From contig JADMKJ010000021.1 of the NCBI GenBank assembly GCA_015478855.1, positions 70,425-109,394 on the forward strand: 38,970 nucleotides of DNA, read 5' to 3'. The notes under the pieces were generated by a model. That model was given only the letters and a program-made list of their open reading frames with translations, made no database searches and was not told the origin of the DNA. This DNA comes from Proteiniphilum sp. Lineage in GTDB: Bacteria; Bacteroidota; Bacteroidia; Bacteroidales; Dysgonomonadaceae. Made by a program: the position numbers and the translations under genes. Positions 32,498 to 38,970 of the stretch are shown here, in pieces (position 1 is the stretch's first letter; the number at the start of each line of letters is the position of its first letter).

Positions 32498-33358
32498 TCA
32501 GATATGTTTCTCAGCATGATAGGAGGAGCGTACCAGCGGTCCACTCTCCACAAACTGAAATCCTTTCTCAAGGCCAATGGTTTTATATTTTTCGAACTGT
32601 TCAACGGTCACATACTCTTTCACCGTCAGATGTTTCCTTGTAGGCTGGAGATACTGCCCTATGGTGAGCACCCTGCAACCCACACCGATAAGATCATCCA
32701 TCGTTTGGATGATCTCCTCCTCTGTCTCACCCAGTCCGACCATCAGGCCCGATTTGGCTTTCACCTTACCACTCCGGGCTATGATCTCCAACGTTTGAAG
32801 ACTGATATCATACTTTGCCCTGCTCCGCACCTTGGGGGTTAAGCGCCTTACCGTCTCCATGTTATGTGATACAATATTGGGGCCGGAATCAATCACCTTG
32901 AGAATTAGTTCTTCCTGCCCGTTGAAATCGGGAATAAGCGTCTCGATGGTCACCTGCGGTGCTTTATCCTTTACCCGTCTCACGGTCCGGGACCACAATT
33001 CAGCACCCCCATCATCCAGATCATCCCTGTCCACACTTGTCAGCACCACATGCCTCAGGTTCATCTTCTCGATGGTCGCTGCCAGCCTGTCAGGTTCATC
33101 CCAGTCCACACCCAGCGGTGTACCCGTCTTCACGTTGCAGAAACGACACGAACGGGTACAAATTTCACCCAGTATCATAAAAGTGGCTGTTCCCCTTCCC
33201 CAGCACTCAGCCAGGTTAGGACATTTGCCACTCACACAGATGGTATGTAGTTTTTTCTTAGCAATTACCTCTTTCACATCCAGGTACTCCTTTCCCTGGG
33301 GCAGTGAGATCTTTAGCCATTCAGGCTTCCTTAGCATCAGCTCCGGTTTTTTTTCCAT
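32498..33358 (-). CDS. lipA: lipoyl synthase (radical SAM)
   Basis: Inserts two sulfur atoms into protein-bound octanoyl chains to make lipoate. The 286-aa protein has both iron-sulfur clusters: the auxiliary cluster motif CVSGKCPNLAEC (C-x4-C-x5-C, about residues 41-52) and the radical SAM motif CTRSCRFC (about 67-74). The expected RSSYHAE segment near the C-terminus supplies the serine ligand. GLMVGLGETEEEI and LTIGQYLQPTRKHL are other conserved LipA blocks. It heads the lipA-lipB pair. A -7 box about 107 nt upstream on the - strand is a candidate promoter in the lipA-tgt divergent gap. Confidence 0.96.
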   Translation of the reverse strand: MEKKPELMLRKPEWLKISLPQGKEYLDVKEVIAKKKLHTICVSGKCPNLAECWGRGTATFMILGEICTRSCRFCNVKTGTPLGVDWDEPDRLAATIEKMNLRHVVLTSVDRDDLDDGGAELWSRTVRRVKDKAPQVTIETLIPDFNGQEELILKVIDSGPNIVSHNMETVRRLTPKVRSRAKYDISLQTLEIIARSGKVKAKSGLMVGLGETEEEIIQTMDDLIGVGCRVLTIGQYLQPTRKHLTVKEYVTVEQFEKYKTIGLEKGFQFVESGPLVRSSYHAEKHI

Positions 33359-33464
33359 AATGATTACAAATAAGTATTCAATTCGCTACGGACAGATGCA
33401 TCCACTGATGCATATTCAAAATTAACATAACGAATGGGTGATATAATAAAATGTCTAAACAGTG

Positions 33465-33472
33465 CAAAAATA
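33465..33472 (-). promoter_or_regulatory. Bacteroidetes -7 box upstream of lipA
   Basis: Reads TATTTTTG on the - strand and would give a leader of about 100 nt before lipA. It lies in the 259-bp divergent gap between lipA and tgt, which holds no gene I can support. Confidence 0.42.
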
Positions 33473-33581
33473 CGATTTTCTTCGTGTAATAACTAATTAT
33501 CGTCCACTCATTCTGTTTCAATTTCTTCTCCTCCTAACTATTTTTATACAGTTACAACTCTGTTTGTAACGGCAAAAACTT

Positions 33582-33589
33582 TATCTTTG
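33582..33589 (+). promoter_or_regulatory. Bacteroidetes promoter upstream of tgt
   Basis: The -7 octamer TATCTTTG matches TAnnTTTG, and a TTTG at 33563-33566 is a possible -33 box, although the 15-nt spacing is a few bases short of the usual 19 or so. Transcription would start near 33596, with a leader of only about 20 nt that contains an AAGGAG sequence. Confidence 0.55.
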
Positions 33590-33600
33590 CGGTTAAACTC

Positions 33601-33606
33601 AAGGAG
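33601..33606 (+). promoter_or_regulatory. Shine-Dalgarno-like AAGGAG before the TTG start of tgt
   Basis: AAGGAG lies 11 nt upstream of the TTG at 33618. Bacteroidetes rarely rely on such sites, so this is notable and supports TTG as the start codon. No in-frame ATG exists upstream within the leader. Confidence 0.5.
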
Positions 33607-33617
33607 AACGATACAAT

Positions 33618-34748
33618 TTGGATTTCCAGCTATTACATACAGACCCGCGGTCGAACGCGAGAGCGGGAGTAATCACTACCGACCACGGTGAGGTGGGGAC
33701 ACCCGTTTTCATGCCTGTGGGCACCGTTGGCAGCGTGAAGGCTGTACACATCAACGAATTGAAGGAGGATATCGGTGCTGAGATTATTCTTGGCAACACC
33801 TATCACCTCTATCTGCGTCCCGGGCTGGATATCCTGCAGCAGGCCGGCGGCCTGCACAGGTTCAACAGCTGGAACAAACCGATGCTGACCGACAGTGGTG
33901 GCTTTCAGGTCTTTTCCCTCACTGAGAACCGGAAGCTGACCGAGGAAGGAGCTGTTTTTCAATCACATATCGATGGGTCAAGACATTTCTTCACTCCCGA
34001 GAAAGTGATTGACATTCAACGTATCATCGGGGCGGATATCATGATGGCGTTCGATGAGTGTACACCGGGTGATGCCGACTACGCATACGCTGAGAAATCG
34101 CTCGGCCTCACAGAGCGGTGGCTTGAGCGCTGTGTTGTCCAATTCCGTGAGACGGAGTGCCCCTACGGACACAGCCAGGCGCTCTTCCCAATTGTTCAGG
34201 GATGCGTCTATCCCGACCTGCGTCGCCGCGCAGCGGAGAATGTAGCCTCCATAGGAGCTGAAGGTAATGCTATAGGCGGGCTGGCCGTGGGAGAACCTAC
34301 TGAGAAGATGTATGAGATGGTGGAGCTGGTGAACGAGATCCTACCAAAAGATAAGCCCCGCTACCTGATGGGTGTAGGTAAACCGGAGAACATCCTGGAA
34401 GCGATTGAACGGGGGGTGGATATGTTCGACTGCATCATGCCGACACGGAATGGACGCAATGGTCAGATCTTCACGAAACAGGGTATTATGAACATGCGCA
34501 ACGAACGGTGGAAAGATGATTTCTCCCCTATTGAAGAGGAGGGTGAATCGTTTGTAGACAGGCTTTACAGCAAAGCCTACCTGCGTCATCTGATCAACGT
34601 GAACGAAATATTGGGTTTACAGATCGCCTCTATCCACAATCTGGCATTTTATGTATGGCTGGTGAAGGAGGCAAGGAAACATATCATCGCGGGTGATTTC
34701 TCATCATGGAAACCGATGATGATTGAAAATGTGACAAGAAGGTTATGA
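33618..34748 (+). CDS. tgt: tRNA-guanine transglycosylase (queuine/preQ1 tRNA-ribosyltransferase)
   Basis: Exchanges guanine 34 of GUN-anticodon tRNAs for the queuosine precursor preQ1. The 376-aa protein starts with TTG; the next residues (DFQLLHTDPRSNARAGVITT) are the normal Tgt N-terminus, so the start is reliable. Motifs are TDSGGFQVFSL with the first catalytic aspartate, GGLAVGEP for base binding, and FDCIMPTRNGRNG with D271 as nucleophile. The zinc-binding cysteine trio found in E. coli Tgt (C-x-C-x2-C) is missing: the equivalent stretch, residues about 304-317, reads PIEEEGESFVDRLY; the later His (H340 in IHNL) is kept. It overlaps lptG by an ATGA. Confidence 0.95.
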   Translation: MDFQLLHTDPRSNARAGVITTDHGEVGTPVFMPVGTVGSVKAVHINELKEDIGAEIILGNTYHLYLRPGLDILQQAGGLHRFNSWNKPMLTDSGGFQVFSLTENRKLTEEGAVFQSHIDGSRHFFTPEKVIDIQRIIGADIMMAFDECTPGDADYAYAEKSLGLTERWLERCVVQFRETECPYGHSQALFPIVQGCVYPDLRRRAAENVASIGAEGNAIGGLAVGEPTEKMYEMVELVNEILPKDKPRYLMGVGKPENILEAIERGVDMFDCIMPTRNGRNGQIFTKQGIMNMRNERWKDDFSPIEEEGESFVDRLYSKAYLRHLINVNEILGLQIASIHNLAFYVWLVKEARKHIIAGDFSSWKPMMIENVTRRL

Positions 34749-35848
34749 AGAGAGGCAACGATTTTCTGACGCTGAAGCGTATGGACCGGTACATCATCAA
34801 GAAGTTCCTGGGTACCTATATTTTTATGATCGTCCTGATTATCTCGATCGCGGTGGTTTTTGACATCAATGAGAAGATTGATAAATTCATGACGAACAAC
34901 GCTTCGTTGAATGATATCATTTTCGATTATTACCTAAACTTCATTCCTTTCTATACCAATCTGTTCAGTCCGCTTTTTGTTTTCCTCGCCGTCATCTTTT
35001 TCACATCGAAGATGGCGAACAATTCAGAGATCACAGCCATCCTCTCCAATGGTATCAGCTTCCAGCGATTAATGAAGCCCTACATGATTTCAGCATTGGT
35101 GATCGCACTCTTCACCTTTGTGTTCGGGAGTTATCTGATCCCTCCCGCCAATGCCACACGTATTGAATTTGAGCAAAACTTCGTTGATCTGCGAAAGAAG
35201 AAAGTGGGAGACCGCGATATTCAGTTCAAGGTGGGACCGGGAACCATTGTCTACTTTGGTAACTTTGATATGGCGAGCAAAATAGGATACAATTTCTCGA
35301 TAGATCATTTCGACAGCCTGCAACTGGTCTCACGGCTTACAGCTCATTCCATTCGTTACGACTCAGCCTATCATTGGACCATCAATAATTACCAGGTTCG
35401 GGATTTTGATGGTCTGAAAGAAACAATCACCAAGGGATCATCAATAGATACCACATTACGGATTGTTCCGGACGATTTCATCATTGCTAAAACAGATCAG
35501 CAAAGGATGACCTCTCCCCAGCTGCGCCATTATGTGCGTAGCCAGATTGAAAGAGGAATGGGCAATATACAGGCATTCCAGATTGAGTATCATTCACGCA
35601 TTGCGTCAGTATTTTCAGCTTTTATTCTCACCATCATCGGTGCTTCACTTGCGGCACGAAAAGTAAAAGGGGGTATGGGACTCAATATTGGAATTGGACT
35701 GGTGCTGAGCATGGGGTACATTCTTTTCATGACTGTCAGCTCAACATTCGCCGTAAAAGGAGGAATGAGTCCGTTCATCGCTGCATGGATACCTAATATC
35801 ATATTCATCGTCATTGCATTTTACCTCTACAAGAAGGCTCCGAATTAG
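34745..35848 (+). CDS. LptF/LptG-family permease of the LPS export system
   Basis: Inner-membrane subunit (YjgP/YjgQ family) of the LptB2FG transporter that extracts lipopolysaccharide. The 367-aa protein has the expected plan: transmembrane helices at about residues 25-45, 60-85 and 110-130, a periplasmic beta-jellyroll domain (about 135-270: FEQNFVDLRKKKVGDRDIQF, IDTTLRIVPDDF), then three C-terminal helices (about 288-365: SRIASVFSAFILTIIGASLA, MGYILFMTVSSTF, WIPNIIFIVIAFYLY). The start ATG at 34745 overlaps the tgt stop; an in-frame ATG at 34781 (MDRYIIKKF) is an equally plausible start. Whether it is LptF or LptG cannot be settled here; only one such gene is in the window. Its TAG stop lies inside the first unit of a 7-bp repeat array. 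Confidence 0.92.
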   Translation: MKRGNDFLTLKRMDRYIIKKFLGTYIFMIVLIISIAVVFDINEKIDKFMTNNASLNDIIFDYYLNFIPFYTNLFSPLFVFLAVIFFTSKMANNSEITAILSNGISFQRLMKPYMISALVIALFTFVFGSYLIPPANATRIEFEQNFVDLRKKKVGDRDIQFKVGPGTIVYFGNFDMASKIGYNFSIDHFDSLQLVSRLTAHSIRYDSAYHWTINNYQVRDFDGLKETITKGSSIDTTLRIVPDDFIIAKTDQQRMTSPQLRHYVRSQIERGMGNIQAFQIEYHSRIASVFSAFILTIIGASLAARKVKGGMGLNIGIGLVLSMGYILFMTVSSTFAVKGGMSPFIAAWIPNIIFIVIAFYLYKKAPN

Positions 35849-36049
35849 CGGTCAGTGATCAGTAGTCAGCCATCAGCGGTAAATGGTAAGTTATAAGCTG
35901 TAAGCGATAAGTGGTTAGCGGTAAGCTGTAAGCGATAAGCGATAAGCGGTAAGCAGTAAGTGGTAAGCTGTAAGCGGTAAGCAGTAAGTAAGTGGTAAGT
36001 AGTAAGTAGTAAGTAGTAAGTAGAAAATGTAAGCGGTAAGCGGTAAGCA
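35844..36049. repeat. degenerate heptanucleotide tandem array between lptG and the PPIase gene
   Basis: Twenty contiguous 7-bp units run from 35851 to 35990, then 4 nt, four units (35995-36022), 6 nt and three units (36029-36049): 27 clear copies, plus one overlapping the lptG stop (ATTAGCG, 35844-35850). The consensus is [G/A]TAAGNN with GTAAGCG and GTAAGTA most common; the first four after the stop have TCAG in place of TAAG. This fills most of the 248-bp gap. No promoter box was found in it. Confidence 0.95.
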
Positions 36050-36096
36050 AAAAGTAACAGGTTACAATAGGAAACCAACACAGAAATATTACGACA

Positions 36097-36915
36097 ATGA
36101 AACTAAAAAAGAGCCGGATACTCTTATTCATCCTTTTTACTGCTGTCGCAGTGTCACAGGCCCAGACAAAATACCCCACCATCGTGATCGAGACCAACTA
36201 TGGCACCATGAAAGCGATGTTGTACGATGACACGCCTGTGCATAACGATCATTATCTCAAGCTGATCAAACAGGGTTATTTCAACGGGACGCTATTTCAC
36301 CGGGTGGTAAAGAACTTCGTGATTCAGGGAGGCGCACAGGACTCCCGCAATGCTCCTGCCGGTGCAGAGATAGGTGGAGGGCGCACAGATATGGAGCTGA
36401 TGCCTGAGTTTCGCGAAAACAGGTTCCATAAGAAAGGAGCCCTGGCAGCTCCCAGAAAGGGTAATGATGAAAATCCGCAGAAAAAATCGGATGCTTCTCA
36501 GCTCTATATCGTACATGGAAAAGAGTACACTGAAGGGCGTCTTGATAGCATGGAGATGAGTGTCAATGTCCCGATAAAGAACCAGCTTATTCGCACTCAC
36601 TACTCACCCCACAAGGAAGAGCTGGCAAGGTTGAAGGTGAGTGATCCACAGGGGTTCAATGCGCTGCTGGATTCCGTGCTGGCAGTAGTAGACTCACTCT
36701 TCGAGGTGGCACCCGGCAAATTTTTCTTTCCCGATGGATTGAAACAGGCTTACTCCTCCATTGGAGGGGCTCATCATCTGGATGGGGAATACACCGTCTT
36801 CGGTGAGGTGACCGAAGGGCTGGAGGTGATTGACAAGATCGCCGCCTTGCCTGTCGATGGTAAGAGTCGTCCGAACAATGATGCAAGGATCATCCGAATA
36901 TACACCGAACCCTGA
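36097..36915 (+). CDS. cyclophilin-type peptidyl-prolyl isomerase, exported, with internal insertion
   Basis: Catalyses cis-trans isomerisation of proline peptide bonds, here in the periplasm. The 272-aa protein has a signal peptide (residues 1-23, ending SQAQT) and a cyclophilin fold: IVIETNYGTMKAMLYDDTPV, then LFHRVVKNFVIQGG with the catalytic arginine R69, KGALAAPRKGND, and SQLYIVHG (the usual SQFFI strand). About 83 residues (143-225), mostly helical, separate SQLYIVHG from the closing HHLDGEYTVFGEVTEGLEVI. An insertion here is not in the core fold and may serve a chaperone-like or binding role (inference). The gene is monocistronic, preceded by a heptamer repeat array and followed by the convergent tyrA. 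Confidence 0.9.
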   Translation: MKLKKSRILLFILFTAVAVSQAQTKYPTIVIETNYGTMKAMLYDDTPVHNDHYLKLIKQGYFNGTLFHRVVKNFVIQGGAQDSRNAPAGAEIGGGRTDMELMPEFRENRFHKKGALAAPRKGNDENPQKKSDASQLYIVHGKEYTEGRLDSMEMSVNVPIKNQLIRTHYSPHKEELARLKVSDPQGFNALLDSVLAVVDSLFEVAPGKFFFPDGLKQAYSSIGGAHHLDGEYTVFGEVTEGLEVIDKIAALPVDGKSRPNNDARIIRIYTEP

Positions 36916-36990
36916 GCAATAGGCCTCACAAGGTCCATGACGCTTCATGGGGTAATAAGTGAACCAGCGGGTAAGCGAAAACAGATCGCT

Positions 36991-37764
36991 CTAGCGTATA
37001 TTCTCCCTCACCTCTGTCAGGAAGTGTTTCATCCGTTCAGAATCCTTCTCACCGATAATATCGAGAAGCTCCCTCAGTTTCTTCCGTATTTGCTCTACCT
37101 GCTCAGAGGTGTATGGATTGAAGAGTATCTCGGTAAGCAGGAAATCATCCTCCGAGAGCAGCCCCTGTGCGATGTGCATATGCTTCTTGAAGGTGGTACC
37201 CGGTGCATCCTGATGCTTCATCACCGAGGCGAACACCAGCGTGGAAGCAAAGGGAATTGAGAGTGAATAGGCGATGGTTTCATCATGCTTGCGAAAGGAA
37301 TATTCAAACACATTCAGTTTAAGTCCCTGATAGAGATCTCTGAAAAAGACCTTTCCCAAATGGGACGATTCCGAGATGATGATGGCACTCTGCGTACTTA
37401 AATCGCTCAGGCTGGCAAAGGTAGGACCAAACATGGGGTGCGTGGAGACAAAGGGACGGGTGCGTTCCCTGTAAAACTCCTCCAGTCCTGTTTTCACCGA
37501 GGCGATATCACTCAGAATGCATGTTTCGGGAAGATAAGGCAACACCTTCTCGAATGCAGGAATCGTGTATTTAAGTGTGGCTGCATTGATCACCAGCTCC
37601 GGCGCAAATTCCTTCACTTCACCCGGGTCGGTCATCCGTAGTGTGTTGTAGATAAAGCGGAGTTTCAGTGGATCGGTATCCAGCACTGCCACCTCATGAT
37701 CGAAACTGAGCACATCGGCAAAGAATGATCCCATCTTGCCTGCTCCGAGAATTAATATTTTCAT
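36991..37764 (-). CDS. tyrA: prephenate dehydrogenase
   Basis: NAD(P)-dependent oxidative decarboxylation of prephenate to 4-hydroxyphenylpyruvate in tyrosine synthesis. The 257-aa protein begins with a Rossmann nucleotide-binding segment (MKILILGAGKMGSFFADVL). The conserved STHPMFGP segment (about residues 100-107), with the catalytic histidine, follows. The helical C-terminal half ends at LTEVRENIR. It is shorter than many TyrA proteins and lacks an ACT domain, so feedback inhibition, if any, must work differently. It begins 18 nt after the DAHPS-chorismate mutase gene on the same strand, so the two are co-transcribed, and chorismate mutase feeds it prephenate. Confidence 0.92.
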   Translation of the reverse strand: MKILILGAGKMGSFFADVLSFDHEVAVLDTDPLKLRFIYNTLRMTDPGEVKEFAPELVINAATLKYTIPAFEKVLPYLPETCILSDIASVKTGLEEFYRERTRPFVSTHPMFGPTFASLSDLSTQSAIIISESSHLGKVFFRDLYQGLKLNVFEYSFRKHDETIAYSLSIPFASTLVFASVMKHQDAPGTTFKKHMHIAQGLLSEDDFLLTEILFNPYTSEQVEQIRKKLRELLDIIGEKDSERMKHFLTEVRENIR

Positions 37765-37782
37765 CTTCCTCTCTTCTGGTTG

Positions 37783-38853
37783 TTACTTTTTCGATTTGTC
37801 CATCACCACCATCTGCTGACGTACCGACTCGGAGTGAATAGACTCAAGCACTTTTTTGACAAAATCGCCCGACATCTCCATCCGTTCACCCTGGTAGGCA
37901 CGGTCTGTCAATATCTGATCATAACGTTGTGTCTGCAGGATCGGCATATCATGCTCCAGCTTATAGTGTCCTATCTCCCTCGATACACGCATGCGCTTGG
38001 CAAGCAGCTGCAGCAGCTCATTATCGAGATCATCTATCTGATCGCGCAGGACGGAGAGATCTTCGGTGGTCTGCACCGTGTTGCGTATGACGATCGTTTC
38101 GAGGATCTCCTTGAGGACGGCAGGTGTGATCTGCTGTGCCTTGTCGCTCCAGGCATCATCGGGTGAACAGTGCGACTCAATGATCAGGCCTGAATAGTTC
38201 AGATCCATCGCCTGCTGGCTCAGCTTGAAGATCAGATTGCGGTCGCCGCCGATATGGCTCGGGTCACACAGCATGGGCAGTGTGGGAAAACGTCGTTTGA
38301 GCTCAATGGGGATATGCCATTGTGGTATGTTTCGGTAGATCGTCTTATCCGTTGTGCTGAAGCCCCTGTGAATCACTCCCAGCCGCTTTATTCCCGCGTT
38401 GTACAATCGCTCCAGTGCACCAACCCACAACTCGAGGTCGGGGTTGACCGGGTTTTTGATCAAAATGGGGATATCCACACCCTTCAGCGTATCGGCAATC
38501 TCCTGCACAGCGAAAGGGTTTGCAGCCGTGCGGGCACCAATCCACAAGATATCAACACCATATTTCAACGCTTCATACACATGCTTCTCGGTAGCGACCT
38601 CGGTGGCCATATACATGCCTGTTTCCTTCTCGGCCTGCATCATCCACTTCAGTGCGGGGCTGCCTACCCCCTCAAAGCCACCCGGTTTCGTTCTGGGCTT
38701 CCATACCCCGGCCCGGTATATCTTCACACCCACAGCCGCCAGCTGCCTGGCCGTGGTCATCACCTGCTCTTCCGTCTCGGCACTGCAAGGACCGGCAATC
38801 ACAAGCGGTCTCTTTGCATCTATTCCCGGCAATAAAATTGATTCGAATTCCAT
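37783..38853 (-). CDS. DAHP synthase-chorismate mutase fusion
   Basis: Bifunctional enzyme of aromatic amino acid synthesis. The N-terminal domain (about residues 1-260) is a KDO8P-synthase-like (type I-beta) DAHP synthase, joining phosphoenolpyruvate and erythrose 4-phosphate. It has RPLVIAGPCSAETEEQVM, KPRTKPGGFEGVG, ILIKNPVNPDLELWVGALER and LCDPSHIGGDRN. The C-terminal AroQ-type chorismate mutase (about 268-356) has DLSVLRDQIDDLDNELLQLL and AKRMRVSREIGHYK. Such fusions are known from Prevotella, where prephenate regulates the synthase domain. It lies 18 nt before tyrA. The upstream edge of the window holds a short palindrome and a 7-bp repeat; pheA and an aminotransferase gene, often part of this operon, are not seen. 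Confidence 0.94.
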   Translation of the reverse strand: MEFESILLPGIDAKRPLVIAGPCSAETEEQVMTTARQLAAVGVKIYRAGVWKPRTKPGGFEGVGSPALKWMMQAEKETGMYMATEVATEKHVYEALKYGVDILWIGARTAANPFAVQEIADTLKGVDIPILIKNPVNPDLELWVGALERLYNAGIKRLGVIHRGFSTTDKTIYRNIPQWHIPIELKRRFPTLPMLCDPSHIGGDRNLIFKLSQQAMDLNYSGLIIESHCSPDDAWSDKAQQITPAVLKEILETIVIRNTVQTTEDLSVLRDQIDDLDNELLQLLAKRMRVSREIGHYKLEHDMPILQTQRYDQILTDRAYQGERMEMSGDFVKKVLESIHSESVRQQMVVMDKSKK

Positions 38854-38898
38854 ATTTTCAGTTCTTATATTGTTTTCATTTCTTACGGACAGCTATCA

Positions 38899-38915
38899 GC
38901 TAATCATTGATTAGC
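38899..38915. promoter_or_regulatory. 8-bp palindrome upstream of the DAHPS-CM gene
   Basis: GCTAATCA and TGATTAGC are perfect reverse complements around a single T. It lies 46 nt before the start codon of the gene at 37783-38853. It could be an operator, but it also resembles worn 7-bp repeat units (compare GTTAGCG in the array at 35914), so its role is open. Confidence 0.4.
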
Positions 38916-38934
38916 GTCTGCCAATAAATTTTCC

Positions 38935-38970
38935 ATATCCCACATCCCAAATCCCAAATCCTACATCCCA
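38935..38970. repeat. second heptanucleotide repeat, running off the window edge
   Basis: Five 7-bp units, ATATCCC, ACATCCC, AAATCCC, AAATCCT and ACATCCC, cover 38935-38969, and the next begins at the window end. The consensus ANATCCC is unrelated to the GTAAGNN units at 35851-36049 but has the same 7-bp period. The total extent is unknown. Confidence 0.85.

Noticed and set aside
33390..33416. Direct and palindromic ATGCAT repeats (GATGCATCC...GATGCAT) in the lipA-tgt gap
   Set aside because: Two copies of a short palindrome are expected by chance in a 259-bp AT-rich region; no link to the promoter boxes.
33541..33617. preQ1 riboswitch before tgt
   Set aside because: The predicted leader is about 20 nt, too short for the aptamer, and no matching C-rich/A-rich pseudoknot pattern was seen.
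35859..36197. 112-codon open frame on the - strand through the heptamer array, with a YRLPLTAYRLSL-like repeated peptide
   Set aside because: It is a by-product of the 7-bp repeat (21 bp = 7 residues) and overlaps the start of the PPIase gene. No sign of a real coding region beyond the repeat.
36935..36990. Two small hairpins (CCATGA-CGCT-TCATGG and AGCGA...TCGCT) between the convergent PPIase and tyrA genes, as possible terminators
   Set aside because: Stems are only 5-6 bp with no T-run on either strand, so they fall short of an intrinsic terminator.
1..38970. CRISPR array, prophage, insertion sequence, tRNA or defence system
   Set aside because: No spaced direct repeats of 25-40 bp, no transposase or integrase frames, no tRNA-like cloverleaf and no known defence domains were recognised on either strand.

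Overview
The window is a 39 kb stretch of a Bacteroidota chromosome, most likely order Bacteroidales and close to the Dysgonomonadaceae/Porphyromonadaceae. The order-level call rests on several lineage markers: a complete MoxR-DUF58-BatA/B/C/D/E aerotolerance operon, the DUF6089-uppS-bamA-skp-skp envelope cluster, a DAHP synthase-chorismate mutase fusion next to tyrA, fucose-targeting glycoside hydrolases with Bacteroidetes-type signal peptides, and repeated TAnnTTTG -7 promoter boxes. The family-level placement is inference from general resemblance. I see no phage, IS, CRISPR, tRNA or rRNA genes.

Left part (1-9165, + strand): the end of a fucose-catabolic locus. It holds the C-terminal half of an L-fucose permease (FucP-type MFS), two alpha-L-fucosidases of different GH29 types (the second with chitobiase-C-like and F5/8 C/CBM32-like modules), a GH3 beta-glycosidase and a GH95 alpha-1,2-fucosidase lipoprotein. 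Together they would strip fucose from branched glycans, hydrolyse the exposed beta-linked sugars and import the fucose. No SusC/SusD pair or regulator is in view; these may lie upstream of the window.

Middle left (9213-13549): housekeeping genes on the - strand (prmC, recX, comF, then pyrE with an SRPBCC gene), with ribD divergent from prmC. From 13632 to 20592 (+ strand) lies an envelope-biogenesis block: a DUF6242 lipoprotein, a DUF6089 protein, uppS, bamA and two Skp/OmpH chaperones, closed by a strong terminator. BamA carries a YGG repeat array in a predicted surface loop.

Middle (20662-31575, - strand): a DUF2007-tandem universal stress protein, a small HTH protein, and a nine-gene run of moxR, a DUF58 gene, a BatD-like membrane protein, batA, batB, batC, batD, batE and a PAP2 phosphatase, with many overlaps or 2-15 nt gaps. 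This looks like one MoxR/VWA chaperone-like machine at the inner membrane.

Right part (31805-38853): lipA-lipB (-), tgt-lptG (+), a cyclophilin-type PPIase (+), and the DAHPS-chorismate mutase and tyrA pair (-). The lptG-PPIase gap is filled by 27 clear copies of a degenerate 7-bp repeat that begins at the lptG stop codon. A second, different 7-bp repeat runs off the right edge. No gene-free stretch exceeds 300 bp.

I did not find a convincing, wholly new multi-gene system. The most unusual items are the heptanucleotide arrays, the BamA YGG loop, a Tgt without the zinc cysteines, the asymmetric DUF2007-USP fusion and the extended Bat operon.
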